In this document: positions 22,074 to 31,408 of the stretch, in pieces
How positions within the stretch are numbered: position 1 is the stretch's first letter
Layout of the letters: each line of letters starts with the position of its first letter
The notes under the pieces: model-generated
Seen by the model: the letters and a program-made list of their open reading frames with translations, nothing else
Told to the model about the DNA's origin: nothing
The model's database searches: none
Made by a program: the position numbers and the translations under genes
DNA from: an uncultured Oscillospiraceae bacterium
GTDB lineage: Bacteria > Bacillota > Clostridia > Oscillospirales > Ruminococcaceae
Direction of reading: 5' to 3'
Assembly (NCBI GenBank): GCA_910584715.1
Contig: CAJUAN010000019.1
Span: 1-46,507 of the forward strand
DNA: 46,507 bases

Positions 22074-22358
22074 TCAGCACAGGGAACCGTTCACCACGGT
22101 CCGCACCTCGTCCACCGAGCGCACCACCAGTGCAGTGCCGCCCGCCGCGAGGATTTTTCGGATGGTCGCTTCCTGGAGCTTCGTTGGCTTGCCACCCTCG
22201 GTCTTTACCTCAAAGCCGAAGAACCGTCCGTTTATGCAGGCAATGATGTCGGGGATGCCCGCCGTCCCGTACATACCGCCATGCTCTTTCCAGCAGAAGC
22301 ACCCCGGCACGGTCTTAAGGTATTTCATGATTGCTTTTACAATATCCGCTTCTTTCAT
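22074..22358 (-). CDS. VRR-NUC domain nuclease
   Basis: A 94-residue single-domain VRR-NUC protein. MKEADIVKAIMKYL begins the fold. GTAGIPDIIACINGRFFGFEVKTEGGKPTKLQ holds the PD...E-x-K nuclease core, and LVVRSVDEV is the VRR strand. Such stand-alone nucleases are common in phage replication modules and act on branched DNA. The start at 22358 is chosen to match the family N terminus; its ribosome site is weak. The 190 bp before it show no gene. Confidence 0.82.
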   Translation of the reverse strand: MKEADIVKAIMKYLKTVPGCFCWKEHGGMYGTAGIPDIIACINGRFFGFEVKTEGGKPTKLQEATIRKILAAGGTALVVRSVDEVRTVVNGSLC

Positions 22359-22549
22359 TTGTTCCAAAAACCTCTGTATTTTCAACACCCGGAACATGAG
22401 GAACACGAAAAATCCTATTTTCACATATATTTTTGTGATAAAAATTGGTGTATATAAAAATAGGTATTATATATGGGGAGATAGGATTTTGGTGTTCCAA
22501 CGTGTTCTCATGTTCCGAATAATATCATGGCAGACACAGCCGGATGCCA

Positions 22550-24397
22550 TTATCCAAGCACCTCCCCAAGCCGTATCCCCAATAAAACGCGCCTTTTGGC
22601 CACGCGGTCAATGTCCCTTGTCACATCGGGGAACGCCGCCGTGACCTGCTGCACGAAGTTCTTCTGCGAGTACGGTTTCAGTCCGCGTTCCTCGCAATAT
22701 CCCTTATACGCATTGAACAGTTCCGTGGACCCGGCGCTATACCCGGCGTCCGGTTCGCAGTAATCCTTCACGAACGACAACACGGAATCCGATTCCTCAC
22801 GGTACTGCTGCAGCTCATCGACGTTGACCTGCGTTTCCGAGAACATATAGTGGTTGTTCATCAGCCTGCGCAGTCCATCCAAGGCGAACAGGAATATGCC
22901 GTCCGACTCCATGCGGAACTTCTCCAAAAGGTCATGATCACGCTTGTCCTGCGGCACGGTATGGTTGAACCGTATGATGATGAGCCTGCGGTAAAATCCC
23001 TCCGAGCGGTCGCCGTAATTCTTAGGTATGCTGTTGCAGGAAAACAGGAGCCTCGCGCTCGACTGGAACGAGAACGGATTCTTGTTCTTTTTCTCCACGG
23101 TCAGATAATCCTCGCCCACGAGCGCCTTGAATATGCCGTTATCGTCAATGTTTTTCGTGGGCAGGTCAGCGAAGATGTTCGCCAGCTTGCCGAAAAGCTC
23201 TGCCGTCTTGAAACGCTCGTTGAGAGCCTGCCACGACACGTTTGACACGTTCTGCTTGCCGAGAAGCACATCATTTAGCACACGGAGCAGCACCGACTTT
23301 CCCGCTGATGCCACTCCCACGATGACAAAGCACTTCTGCGCCGAGTTGACCGGGATAAGGAAATAGCCCAACATCTCCTGTATCAGACTGACCTGCGCCA
23401 TATCGCCGCCCATCGACTCCGCGAGGAACTTCTTAAACAGAGGGCAGTCCGCCTTTTTGTCGTAGGCAACGTTCAGCTGCACCGTAGAGTAATAATCCGG
23501 CGTGTGTTCCGTCAGCGTGTCCTCCAGGACGTTGTATAAGCCGTTGCGGACATTGATGATATAGGGATTTGCGTTCAGTTCGCGGATGTCCCTCTGCACA
23601 AGGAGCCGCCATTGCTTCTCCGCGTCAACGATCTGCGACATCTTCGTCTCGCGTACCAGCATCTTCTCCTGCACGAGCCGCTGCGCTTCCATCTCGGACA
23701 TCTCGCAGTAAACGCCTCCCCGGTAACTGAAATGCTGCTCCGCGGCGTAGAACACCTGCTGATTCTTCGACATATCGTTCGCAAGCACACCGGGCAGAAA
23801 GCGCAGACCTTTGTCGGTAGGCTCGTACCAGTCTGGTATCGCAGTACCGGCTTTCGCCCGCTTTGCCGCCTTGCTTGCCTGGTACGCTTTACCGACATCT
23901 TTGAACATCATGTTCAGCGACTTCAAAAATGATGCCTTCAGCTTGAAGTGGTCGCGGATTTCGGAATTGATAATGACGTCCGCCGTCACCACGTCCTGGT
24001 TATACAGATAGTCCGAAACGAACTGCTTTGCCGCCTGCAGGTTTTTTATCGCCTCGCCCGTCACGGGGATACCGTGTAGGATGTCAAGCAGGGCGTCCGA
24101 AGGCAGAGGCTGATAGCACCATGCGGCTGGAGACTTGACCGGGCATTCGCCTGCCGCGAACTTTGGACACTTGAAACCTTTCTCATAGATGGTCTTGCAG
24201 GTGATGGGATTCGTGCCGCTCTCAAGGAAATGATTGATTTTCTTCTGCGTGTTTCCCTCGCTGTATCCCGGATAAGGAGCGGACAGGTCGTGTATCATCT
24301 TCGTGCCGCCCTCAAAGTTAGCGAGGTTCGTTATCATAGCATACCAGTCATGCTCCGACAGGGACGCCGCATCGTCGCGGCAGTGCTGCATGAACAC
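22550..24397 (-). CDS. D5-like phage helicase (distal half of a primase-helicase)
   Basis: A 615-residue protein. The N-terminal part (CRDDAASLSEHDWYAMITNLA, then a cysteine cluster CPKFAAGECPVKSPAAWC) resembles the zinc and D5_N regions of P4/D5 primases. The superfamily 3 helicase core has Walker A GVASAGKS, and FADLPTKNI and LLFSCNSIPKNYGDRSEGFYRRLI as later motifs. No ribosome site precedes the nominal GTG start. The frame is continuous with the primase gene upstream through a single TAG at 24428-24430. It was therefore probably one ~820-residue primase-helicase that unwinds and primes phage DNA, now split. Confidence 0.85.
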   Translation of the reverse strand: MFMQHCRDDAASLSEHDWYAMITNLANFEGGTKMIHDLSAPYPGYSEGNTQKKINHFLESGTNPITCKTIYEKGFKCPKFAAGECPVKSPAAWCYQPLPSDALLDILHGIPVTGEAIKNLQAAKQFVSDYLYNQDVVTADVIINSEIRDHFKLKASFLKSLNMMFKDVGKAYQASKAAKRAKAGTAIPDWYEPTDKGLRFLPGVLANDMSKNQQVFYAAEQHFSYRGGVYCEMSEMEAQRLVQEKMLVRETKMSQIVDAEKQWRLLVQRDIRELNANPYIINVRNGLYNVLEDTLTEHTPDYYSTVQLNVAYDKKADCPLFKKFLAESMGGDMAQVSLIQEMLGYFLIPVNSAQKCFVIVGVASAGKSVLLRVLNDVLLGKQNVSNVSWQALNERFKTAELFGKLANIFADLPTKNIDDNGIFKALVGEDYLTVEKKNKNPFSFQSSARLLFSCNSIPKNYGDRSEGFYRRLIIIRFNHTVPQDKRDHDLLEKFRMESDGIFLFALDGLRRLMNNHYMFSETQVNVDELQQYREESDSVLSFVKDYCEPDAGYSAGSTELFNAYKGYCEERGLKPYSQKNFVQQVTAAFPDVTRDIDRVAKRRVLLGIRLGEVLG

Positions 24398-24427
24398 ACA
24401 GGAGCGGAATACATGGTCTATGCCTTT

Positions 24428-25039
24428 CTACATCCCGCTTTTGCGTTCCACGGGAACAAGTTCTACCTCAGGCAATACGTCCGACAGCTGATCCTGCGTG
24501 TATTTGCGTTCCGGGTGGAAACTGACGCAGGTCACCTCCACGGGAGTATCCGTCTTACAATGCATAAATCCCGGAAGGCGCATGACTCTCGACTCGTTCA
24601 CGCACATCGGATCGCCGTCAAAATGTTTCACAAGCTGTTTCTGTATCGTGCGGAAACGCTCTACTTTCGCGGTTCCGTCCATAAACCAGTACACATGGTA
24701 GGACTTCTGCGTTTTCATGACCATTGACGGCGGGAGAGGGAAAGCATCGATCTTTTTCTGCTGCTCGTCAAAGCTGCCGTTGTCCATCTCCACGAACTGC
24801 GCATTGATCCTCGTAATGGAATCATCGTCATGCCCGCCGAAGTTTACCACGAAGAAAATGCCCCGGTTTATTGCGTTGTGGTTCTTAAGCGTATCCTCAA
24901 TGCTCTTATACTTTCCGCATTCGCAGGAGAGCTTCGATCCCTTGAACACGCCTCCCTTCTTATCGTCAAAAACGCGGAAGCAGACGTTGTCGGTCGGATT
25001 ATAGAGAGTACCGAGTACATCGCTTACTGTTACATTCAT
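24428..25039 (-). CDS. archaeo-eukaryotic-type primase domain (proximal half of a primase-helicase)
   Basis: A 203-residue protein ending at a TAG. GIFFVVNFGGHDDDSITRINAQFVEMD is the strand with the acidic metal ligands of AEP/RepB-like primases. SYHVYWFMDG and SRVMRLPGFMHCK are the later family motifs. The next codons in frame (KGIDHVFRSCVFMQHC) join directly to the D5 helicase, which has no ribosome site of its own. The TAG therefore looks like a nonsense mutation within a fused primase-helicase. The start overlaps the stop of the preceding gene by 4 bp. Confidence 0.82.
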   Translation of the reverse strand: MNVTVSDVLGTLYNPTDNVCFRVFDDKKGGVFKGSKLSCECGKYKSIEDTLKNHNAINRGIFFVVNFGGHDDDSITRINAQFVEMDNGSFDEQQKKIDAFPLPPSMVMKTQKSYHVYWFMDGTAKVERFRTIQKQLVKHFDGDPMCVNESRVMRLPGFMHCKTDTPVEVTCVSFHPERKYTQDQLSDVLPEVELVPVERKSGM

Positions 25040-25461
25040 CCACCCCCCTCCTTGATAAATCTCAACCGCTTGTTCAACCGCTTTGCTTCCTCAATTTCCT
25101 GCGCCACTCCGGGAGACACCTCGCCGAACATCCACACCTCGTCACAGGCGCGAAGAAGCGCAAGCCCGAACATCAGTCCAAGTTCCCGCTCTTCGGGGAC
25201 TTTATCGTTAAGTATCTGCGGATACAGAAGGTGGCTTGCTATCGGCATATGCCCCTCGTCTATCACGCGACGGCAATAGCCTATGGCAGCTTTCACGTTC
25301 GCGTCCACATCGCCCGCATACCTGGAAGCCACATAAATCTTCCTGCGATTCTTGTCGGCATAACGTTTTTTCTGCCGCTGCCGATATTCTTTCATGATCC
25401 GGCTCATTGCCGACCCTGCGGTCGGATCTGCGTAGCCTTCGCTGTTTTTGAACATAGTCAA
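25036..25461 (-). CDS. DUF4406-like small phage protein
   Basis: A 141-residue protein. After a basic N terminus (RQRQKKRYADKNRR), the segment KIYVASRYAGDVDANV, then EGHMPIASHLLYP, and finally CDEVWMFGEVSPGVAQEIEEAK follow the pattern of DUF4406/DUF7768. This family is related in fold to nucleoside deoxyribosyltransferases and SLOG domains, and GVAQEIEEA sits where those enzymes have a glutamate. Its function in phage replication modules is not known. It overlaps the polymerase and primase genes by 4 bp each. Confidence 0.7.
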   Translation of the reverse strand: MTMFKNSEGYADPTAGSAMSRIMKEYRQRQKKRYADKNRRKIYVASRYAGDVDANVKAAIGYCRRVIDEGHMPIASHLLYPQILNDKVPEERELGLMFGLALLRACDEVWMFGEVSPGVAQEIEEAKRLNKRLRFIKEGGG

Positions 25462-27452
25462 TCCTCCAGTTCTTCCATCATTCCAAAGGTCGGTCCCGCG
25501 GACGCTTCCGCAATCAGCGGAAGGTCAAATTCAGGAAAGGGCTGTTCTTCCATGCAGGCACGGATAAAAGCCACCGCCTCTTTCAGCCTGTCCTCCAGGA
25601 TAATGAAAGTCAGTTCATCGTGTATCTGAAGGATGGGCTTGAGCCATTCCCGTTCCGGCAGTCCGGTAAGTATCCTCGTGATGGCGAGCTTCAGAATATC
25701 CGCCGCCGTCCCCTGGATAGGCGTGTTCAGAGCGCACCGCTCCGCAAACGACTTCTGCCCCCAATTGTCCGAGGTGATGCCGGGGAGGTACCTGCGCCGT
25801 CCGAGCCGGGTTTCGGAATACATACGCCTTGCGGCATCCGCTTTTGTCTCTTCCTGCCATGCGGTCAGACCCTTGTATCCGTGCTTGAGGTTGAAAAGTA
25901 TCTCCTCACACTCACTCACGGATTTTTCAACCCCCGCCTTGAACTTCAGCGTCTTTTGCAGCCCCCTTGGGAACAGTCCGTAAAAAGTACCGAAGTTTAC
26001 GTTCTTCGCAATCGTCCTGTGTTCCTTGTAGTTCTCTGAATGCTTGTCCTGCGCTTCTTCATAGCTCACGCCAAAAATAACGCTGGTCGTGGCGGCGTGG
26101 ATATCGCCGTTTCTGCGGTAGGTGTCGAGCATCCTCTCATCGCGGCAGTAGAACGCACCCACCCGCAGCTCAATCTGCGAGAAATCAAGCGACAGGATAA
26201 GGCAGCCCTCCGGCGATTTGATAAAGTTCCTGACGCCAATGGGATCATTGGTTTTCCTGGGCATATTCTGCGCGTTGGGATTGCGGCAGTTCATCCTGCC
26301 CGTATCCGTGGACAGCGCGAACAGTTCAGGATGTATGCAGCCCGTCACGGGATTGAGGTATTTCAAGTACCCGTCGATATAAGTGGACTTGATCTTGCCC
26401 CATTTGCAGTACTCCTGCACCAGCGCAAAAAGCCCCGACATTTCCGGCCGGTTCTCATCGCACCATTCCTTTAAAAGCGTCATGGTCATATCGTCCGCCG
26501 CCTCGCGGTTGGTTTCCGTTGCCTTTAAGACAGGCAGTCCCAGGTCTTTGTACAGATAATTCTTGAACGCCTGCGTGGAGCAGTTCGCCCCGATGTTCAC
26601 ATCGCCGATGATGAACTCGATTTCCTGACGGATGCGCCCCATCTCGTTTTCAGCCTCGGTCTTCCGCTCCTGCATGAGCGGGAGATTGACCGGGATGCCG
26701 TTTGCTTTCATTATGCCGAGATACACGGCAGTGGGACTTTCAATCTCCTCCACGATGCGTCTGTGTTTAGGAAGATAGCGGTCGAACCAGCCGTTGAACT
26801 TGTGGTAGAGCCGCAGGGCAAAGTCCGAGTCGGCGGAGCCGTAACGAATGGTTTCCATATCCTGTGCGTCCAACTCGTCAAAGTGCTTTCCGTCCGTAAC
26901 GCTCAAAAATGAAGGCAGCGGTTCTCCGAACAGTCCCTCAGCCAGCCGTTTCAGTCCGCTTTCGTTCAGCTTTCGGAACTCACATGCGCTTTTAAGGCTC
27001 ATCTGTGACGCACAGATCGTGTCATACACGGGAGCCTGTATCACGATGCCGCCGGCATACGCTATCGAAGATTCAAAGGCGATGTTATGGGCAATCTTTA
27101 TGATGTTTTTATCCATGAGGAACGCCGTCAGAAACGCAAAAAAGGCGTCCTTATCTATATTGGTGCCGACACGGTGGGAGACGGGGACATAGATGCCCGT
27201 GCCTTCCTTTACGGAAAAGGAGCAGCCGGCGATATGCGTCCTTGCGGGATCGAGCGCCGCCTTCTCCCCCTCACGGTACGGATCATCGGGAGCAGTCTCA
27301 AAGTCGAATGCGACAATTCGACTGCCGCCGATATAATCCATTATCCTGTCCACCGTGGTAACACATTTATAACGTAAGTTACAAGGTTCTCCGATTTCGC
27401 CCAAATCTTGATTTGGCTGCGAAATCGTGAGGTTCTTATAATCTGTATTCAA
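25458..27452 (-). CDS. family A DNA polymerase with 3'-5' exonuclease domain (phage)
   Basis: A 664-residue phage polymerase. The N-terminal exonuclease has Exo I IVAFDFETAP, Exo II IAHNIAFE and Exo III YGSADSDFALRLY. The polymerase domain has motif A DFSQIELR, motif B RTIAKNVNFGTFYG and motif C QIHDELTF. There is no 5'-3' exonuclease domain, as usual for phage enzymes. It would replicate phage DNA. The TTG at 27452 follows AGGAGTGATT. Sequence is intact, unlike the primase-helicase next to it. Confidence 0.93.
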   Translation of the reverse strand: MNTDYKNLTISQPNQDLGEIGEPCNLRYKCVTTVDRIMDYIGGSRIVAFDFETAPDDPYREGEKAALDPARTHIAGCSFSVKEGTGIYVPVSHRVGTNIDKDAFFAFLTAFLMDKNIIKIAHNIAFESSIAYAGGIVIQAPVYDTICASQMSLKSACEFRKLNESGLKRLAEGLFGEPLPSFLSVTDGKHFDELDAQDMETIRYGSADSDFALRLYHKFNGWFDRYLPKHRRIVEEIESPTAVYLGIMKANGIPVNLPLMQERKTEAENEMGRIRQEIEFIIGDVNIGANCSTQAFKNYLYKDLGLPVLKATETNREAADDMTMTLLKEWCDENRPEMSGLFALVQEYCKWGKIKSTYIDGYLKYLNPVTGCIHPELFALSTDTGRMNCRNPNAQNMPRKTNDPIGVRNFIKSPEGCLILSLDFSQIELRVGAFYCRDERMLDTYRRNGDIHAATTSVIFGVSYEEAQDKHSENYKEHRTIAKNVNFGTFYGLFPRGLQKTLKFKAGVEKSVSECEEILFNLKHGYKGLTAWQEETKADAARRMYSETRLGRRRYLPGITSDNWGQKSFAERCALNTPIQGTAADILKLAITRILTGLPEREWLKPILQIHDELTFIILEDRLKEAVAFIRACMEEQPFPEFDLPLIAEASAGPTFGMMEELED

Positions 27453-27515
27453 GCGTAATCACTCCTATGGGAAATATCCGGAGGAGCCTTGCGCCCCTCC
27501 GGGCTTTCATATGTT

Positions 27516-28265
27516 TTACTTCAAAGGTTCGATAATCTCGCCCGTTTCCGGATCGACCAGCGGCTCATCGTCAATGAGAGATGCGGTCGTAAGGTTTGCG
27601 GCATACGCCTTGACCGTTTCCGACACGCCATCCACGGCATTCCTCTCCTCGGCAGTCAGCATACGCTCAAACGAGAATACCGCCTGGGAGAAGGCGATGC
27701 CTGATGCGTTGGTGGCCTTCTTCAGCGTGATCTTTGTGACCACCTGGTTCAGCTTGCGCCCGCGGGAAAGTTGGCTCTTCACATAGTTCGTGAAGGACTT
27801 GAGCGATCCGATCGGCAGGGAAAGCGTGATAGGGAAAAGTTCTCCTTCGCGCAGGATGTAGAGCATACGCTTGTTCTTGCACAGCTTGCTCTGTCCCTCG
27901 CCGCTGCCGAACTTGTTATACGGGCAGTTCTGGCAGTTCCCGCCGGGATTCCCAATGCCCGTCACTCCGTCAAAGCTGCCGCAGTCGGGAGGATTGTTGC
28001 TGCCCGTGTACTTGTCGCGGTAATATGCGTAGGCGGGATGGTTGTAGACGATAACGCCGGTGATGTCCTTCGCCATTTCGGATTCATCACTCTCCGCGGA
28101 GGGAATCTCGAAAGCCGTACCGCCGCCCACAGGCAGCTTCACGCGGTCGAAGGAAAACTCAAGCCCCTGGCAATCGTCTGCCATAGCCTCGTTCAGTACG
28201 TCTCTGCTCGCAAGTACGGCGAAGCCTTCGTTCACTGCGATTTCTGTGTTTTTCTTATCTGACAT
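27516..28265 (-). CDS. phage replication-module protein with cysteine cluster, possible ssDNA-binding role
   Basis: A 249-residue protein I cannot assign to a named family. A zinc-like cluster GNCQNCPYNKFG...KLCKNKR lies near residues 125-150, and a strand-rich second half (FPITLSLPIGSLKSFTNYVKSQL...VVTKITLKKA) follows. Its place between the polymerase and coiled-coil genes and its acidic C terminus (DDEPLVDPETGEIIEPLK) would fit a single-strand DNA-binding protein; this is inference. AGGAGGA lies 8 bp before the ATG at 28265. An upstream in-frame TTG is poorly placed. Confidence 0.6.
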   Translation of the reverse strand: MSDKKNTEIAVNEGFAVLASRDVLNEAMADDCQGLEFSFDRVKLPVGGGTAFEIPSAESDESEMAKDITGVIVYNHPAYAYYRDKYTGSNNPPDCGSFDGVTGIGNPGGNCQNCPYNKFGSGEGQSKLCKNKRMLYILREGELFPITLSLPIGSLKSFTNYVKSQLSRGRKLNQVVTKITLKKATNASGIAFSQAVFSFERMLTAEERNAVDGVSETVKAYAANLTTASLIDDEPLVDPETGEIIEPLK

Positions 28266-28331
28266 GGTCAATGTCCTCCTATGAAATGAAATAAGTGGTG
28301 GTTTTTGCGTTGTTGCGTTGTTCCGGTGTCC

Positions 28332-28742
28332 CTATGACTTGCGGATACCAACCGACACTTTTTCGTAAGCGCTGACGGTATCGCCGAGCCATGCCGGGAC
28401 GTCCTCGCCCGTGGCTTCTCGCTGCTCCTTGATAAAGGATGCGAGTGTGTTTGCGTTGACCGTCTCCACGACCAGGCTGCCATACCCGTTTTCCTTCAGA
28501 GCCTGCATCATCTCGTCCTTGCGGCCGGTTGCCGGGGACGCGAACAGTCTGCTCTTTAAGTAGAACGTGCTGCCGTTACGGGAGAAGCGGTCAAGTTCGG
28601 CTTCTGTCATGGCGTCGGATAGCTGCTCGTCCAATTCTGTGATCTCCGCGCCCGGAGCCTTGGTCTGTGCTTCGAGGTCCTTTTTCTGTTCCTGCAGAGT
28701 TTTGAGCCTGTCAGCCATTTCAAAGATTTTTGTGTTCTCCAT
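28332..28742 (-). CDS. conserved phage coiled-coil protein, unknown function
   Basis: A 136-residue protein. Residues 5-50 form a charged coiled coil (MADRLKTLQEQKKDLEAQ, then ITELDEQLSDAM). The rest reads DRFSRNGSTFYLKSR and VVETVNANTLASFIKEQ. Similar proteins sit in the early operons of many Clostridia phages, but their role is not known. It ends in a genuine TAG stop, followed by a ribosome site for the next gene. That argues against general TAG recoding in this element. The start has AGGAGGTAG upstream. Confidence 0.65.
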   Translation of the reverse strand: MENTKIFEMADRLKTLQEQKKDLEAQTKAPGAEITELDEQLSDAMTEAELDRFSRNGSTFYLKSRLFASPATGRKDEMMQALKENGYGSLVVETVNANTLASFIKEQREATGEDVPAWLGDTVSAYEKVSVGIRKS

Positions 28743-28797
28743 CGGTGACTACCTCCTTTCACTTACTGCCGAAGAATTCAACCCCCACTGTGAAAGG

Positions 28798-30378
28798 TCA
28801 GTTTTTAAAGGGATTCTTGCCTTTGCGGTAATCGTCAACGAGCATCTTCGCAAGGTTCAGCTTCTGCCGCAGGGCGTATATCACTTTACGGCCGATCGTA
28901 CCCCTGCAGACAAGGTAGATGTAGTGGCAGTTTTCCTTCTGCCCGGCTCTGTGGATACGCGCCTTTGCCTGCTCAAAATTGCTCATACTGTAATCAAGGG
29001 AATAAAAGACCATCGTGCTTGCCGCAGTGAGCGTGATACCCAAGCCCGCCGCCGCAATCTGCCCCACGAACACACGGCACCTATCGTCATACCGAAAACG
29101 GTGGATTTCGCTGTCGCGGTCCTTCACGCCGCCGCGCACAACAGTGTAGCCTATCTTTTTCTTTTCAAGAAGCTCCTGGATATCGTCCAATTCCGGCACG
29201 AAGCGAGCCATGATAACAAGCTTCTTATCCTCGGCCATAGCAGAGTCGATAATGTCGGAAAGGGCGTCCAGCTTTGCCCGGCTCACGGTATTGATCACGC
29301 CATCGTCATCGGTAAGGTGTCCGCCTGTGATCTGCGACAAGCGCAGGAGCCTTGTGAGGATGTTCGCCGTGGTTACTTCCGACTCGTCCAGTTCGGCATA
29401 ACTTTCGTCCTCGATGCTGTCGTACAGTTTTATGGCGTCCTTCTCCAAGTCCACGGTGCGGACTTCCTCGGTGACCGCCGGAAGATCAAGGCACTCTGCT
29501 TTTGTCACCCGGTACGCCACCGAGTGGAGCTTCTGCAAAAACTCATCCATCATCCATTTACGGAAGATAGGCGTGTGGCTGCCGTAGCCGCCCATATCAA
29601 AAAACTGGTTGCGGAAAGCATAAAATGATGTGCCGAAAACTAAAGGATTAAGGAAACGGTACTGTGAGAACACGTCCAGCTCGCGGTTCGTGATTGCCGT
29701 ACCCGTAAGGAGCAGCTTGTATCTCGCCTTATCTCCGATATGGTGCATCCCCTGGCTCTGCTTGGAGCGGTTCTCCTTCAGCTTGTGCGCCTCGTCCGCA
29801 ATTACCAGGTCGGCGTTATACGCCAGCAGTTCCTTTTCTAGCCGCCACGCCGATTCGTAATTTACGACCACGACCTGCAAACCCTTGTTCGGTAGCTTGG
29901 TTAGCTGTTCTTTCTTCTTTTCTGCCGTACCTTTGAGGATGGTTATGGAATATGGGAAATCGGCGAATTTTTCAAATTCCTCTTCCCAGACTCCGAGGAT
30001 GGAGAGTGGTGCGACCACCAGTACCCGATTGATTTTACCGTACTGGTACATACAGCCCGCCACGGCGATGCTTACTATCGTTTTTCCTGTACCCATTTCC
30101 ATCAGCAGAGCCGTGCCGCGGCTTTTGAGTTGCTCATCAAATACACCGAACTTGTCACAGGCAAAGGCAAACGCTTTTTTCTGATGGTCATACGGAGCCG
30201 CCTTGATCTCGATACCCTGCACGGTTTCACCCGGCGTCAGCACCAGAACCTCGCAAAATTCTCCGAAGAGAAAGGTGAGCAGCCTTTTCGGAATGCTACT
30301 GTGTTCGCTCTGCAGGACTTCCTGCTTATGCCCGTTCCTGTCGGCGATGTTGATTCGTACTTTGTGTTTTAACTTCAT
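28798..30378 (-). CDS. SNF2/DEAD-type phage helicase
   Basis: A 526-residue superfamily 2 helicase. YDHQKKAFAFA is the Q-like region, LLMEMGTGKT Walker A, VLVVAPLSILGVWEEE motif Ia, LVIADEAHKLKEN motif II, LLLTGTAITNRELD motif III, and FEQAKARIHRAGQ motif VI. Such phage helicases probably remodel replication forks. The ATG at 30378 follows GGAGGACG; the frame is open 138 bp further upstream but without a ribosome site. The protein is intact, unlike the second SNF2 remnant at 22 kb. Confidence 0.92.
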   Translation of the reverse strand: MKLKHKVRINIADRNGHKQEVLQSEHSSIPKRLLTFLFGEFCEVLVLTPGETVQGIEIKAAPYDHQKKAFAFACDKFGVFDEQLKSRGTALLMEMGTGKTIVSIAVAGCMYQYGKINRVLVVAPLSILGVWEEEFEKFADFPYSITILKGTAEKKKEQLTKLPNKGLQVVVVNYESAWRLEKELLAYNADLVIADEAHKLKENRSKQSQGMHHIGDKARYKLLLTGTAITNRELDVFSQYRFLNPLVFGTSFYAFRNQFFDMGGYGSHTPIFRKWMMDEFLQKLHSVAYRVTKAECLDLPAVTEEVRTVDLEKDAIKLYDSIEDESYAELDESEVTTANILTRLLRLSQITGGHLTDDDGVINTVSRAKLDALSDIIDSAMAEDKKLVIMARFVPELDDIQELLEKKKIGYTVVRGGVKDRDSEIHRFRYDDRCRVFVGQIAAAGLGITLTAASTMVFYSLDYSMSNFEQAKARIHRAGQKENCHYIYLVCRGTIGRKVIYALRQKLNLAKMLVDDYRKGKNPFKN

Positions 30379-30512
30379 AGATTCGTCCTCCTGTTCCTGA
30401 TCTGTATTGCTGCGGAGGATGGATGTATTTCCTTCCTCACTCACTACCAGGAAATTCAACCCTCCGAAGAGGAGCGGTCGGGGAGGACTTCTGCCGCCGT
30501 ATCTACCGCCGC

Positions 30513-31136
30513 TCACGGCTTATCTTTCTTGGAGGGATAGCTGTGACGCTTTACCCGCTCTACGCCGAGGACTTTTGCGACCTTATCAATGATTTTATTT
30601 TTTCTGTTGGTGAAAGCAGCGGAGGACGGCAGCTTGCCCGTCTGCTTGGCTTCATCCTGGCGCATCTCCTCAAGCTGCTTACCCTCGCCGAAATGTGCGA
30701 AATAGAAATCCTGCTGAGAATCGGTACATTCCTCGTCAATGATGCGGCAGACTTCCACTGTCTGGGGATTCTCCGGCTCCGGCTCGGCGAACAGAGCGTC
30801 TTCCGGACTGCCGCTTCTGTCCGGGATCGTGTCCCAGGGATCGACCATATCCTCGTTATCGGAATCGGCTTTGTAGCTGTTCACCTTCGCATCAAACAGG
30901 GGATCGCGCAGCTCGCTTTCGTAGCAGTCGTTCAAGTCATGTTCATAGTTGATCTCATCAATCTGAAATGTTAATTCTTCTGTGATGCCGTTTTTCCCAA
31001 TTTCATAGCGGAGTGTTATTGGTCTTCTGGTTTCCAGATCGGTCGTGTTATAGCAAAGATATTTGCCGTCTGCCGAAATATAGCATTCACGGTCTGGATT
31101 ATAGTGAGCCTTGTACCTTGTTTCTTTTTTCTTCAT
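30513..31136 (-). CDS. sigma-factor-like phage regulator
   Basis: A 207-residue protein. The N-terminal half (KKETRYKAHYNPDRECYISADGK...ITEELTFQIDEINYEHDLNDCYESELRDP) is unusual. The C-terminal part (RIIDEECTDSQQDFYFAHF...SSAAFTNRKNKIIDKVAKVLGVERVKRHS) follows the region 4 pattern of phage sigma-like proteins, although the recognition helix is weak. It is early in the leftward replication transcript and may control it. The start has AAAGGA at good spacing. A general helix-turn-helix protein is the alternative. Confidence 0.6.
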   Translation of the reverse strand: MKKKETRYKAHYNPDRECYISADGKYLCYNTTDLETRRPITLRYEIGKNGITEELTFQIDEINYEHDLNDCYESELRDPLFDAKVNSYKADSDNEDMVDPWDTIPDRSGSPEDALFAEPEPENPQTVEVCRIIDEECTDSQQDFYFAHFGEGKQLEEMRQDEAKQTGKLPSSAAFTNRKNKIIDKVAKVLGVERVKRHSYPSKKDKP

Positions 31137-31408
31137 TGCAGTGTCCTTTCCGTCCGAGCGGTACGGAGGGGCACAAAAGGAGCCTGCGGAAGAAGATGAC
31201 CACAGGCTCCGATAGCCGAAAAAGGGCGCACGAAACTACGGTGGGAGCATCTTCGTTCCAAACACAGCCGTTATCGCTGTGTTCCGAACCCTTATGCATC
31301 CCTCCGTCCTCATGGCCATCTCGGACTAAGAGATTTTATTTAGAATTTCCCCCGAAGGGGATGGACAGGATGATTGGTAAATCTGTCACTGCCCATCAGA
31401 TGGTGACC
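31137..31408. other. 272-bp intergenic region with two hairpins
   Basis: No gene is seen. GGAGCCTG (31179-31186) pairs with CAGGCTCC (31203-31210), and a second inverted repeat AACACAGC.../GCTGTGTT lies near 31260-31285. They may belong to a leader of the sigma-like gene or a processing site. Confidence 0.4.

Noticed and set aside
28332..28334. General recoding of TAG to an amino acid in the leftward phage module
   Set aside because: TAG appears here as an ordinary stop followed by a ribosome site and start of the next gene, and no suppressor tRNA is visible in the window. Two nonsense mutations are simpler.
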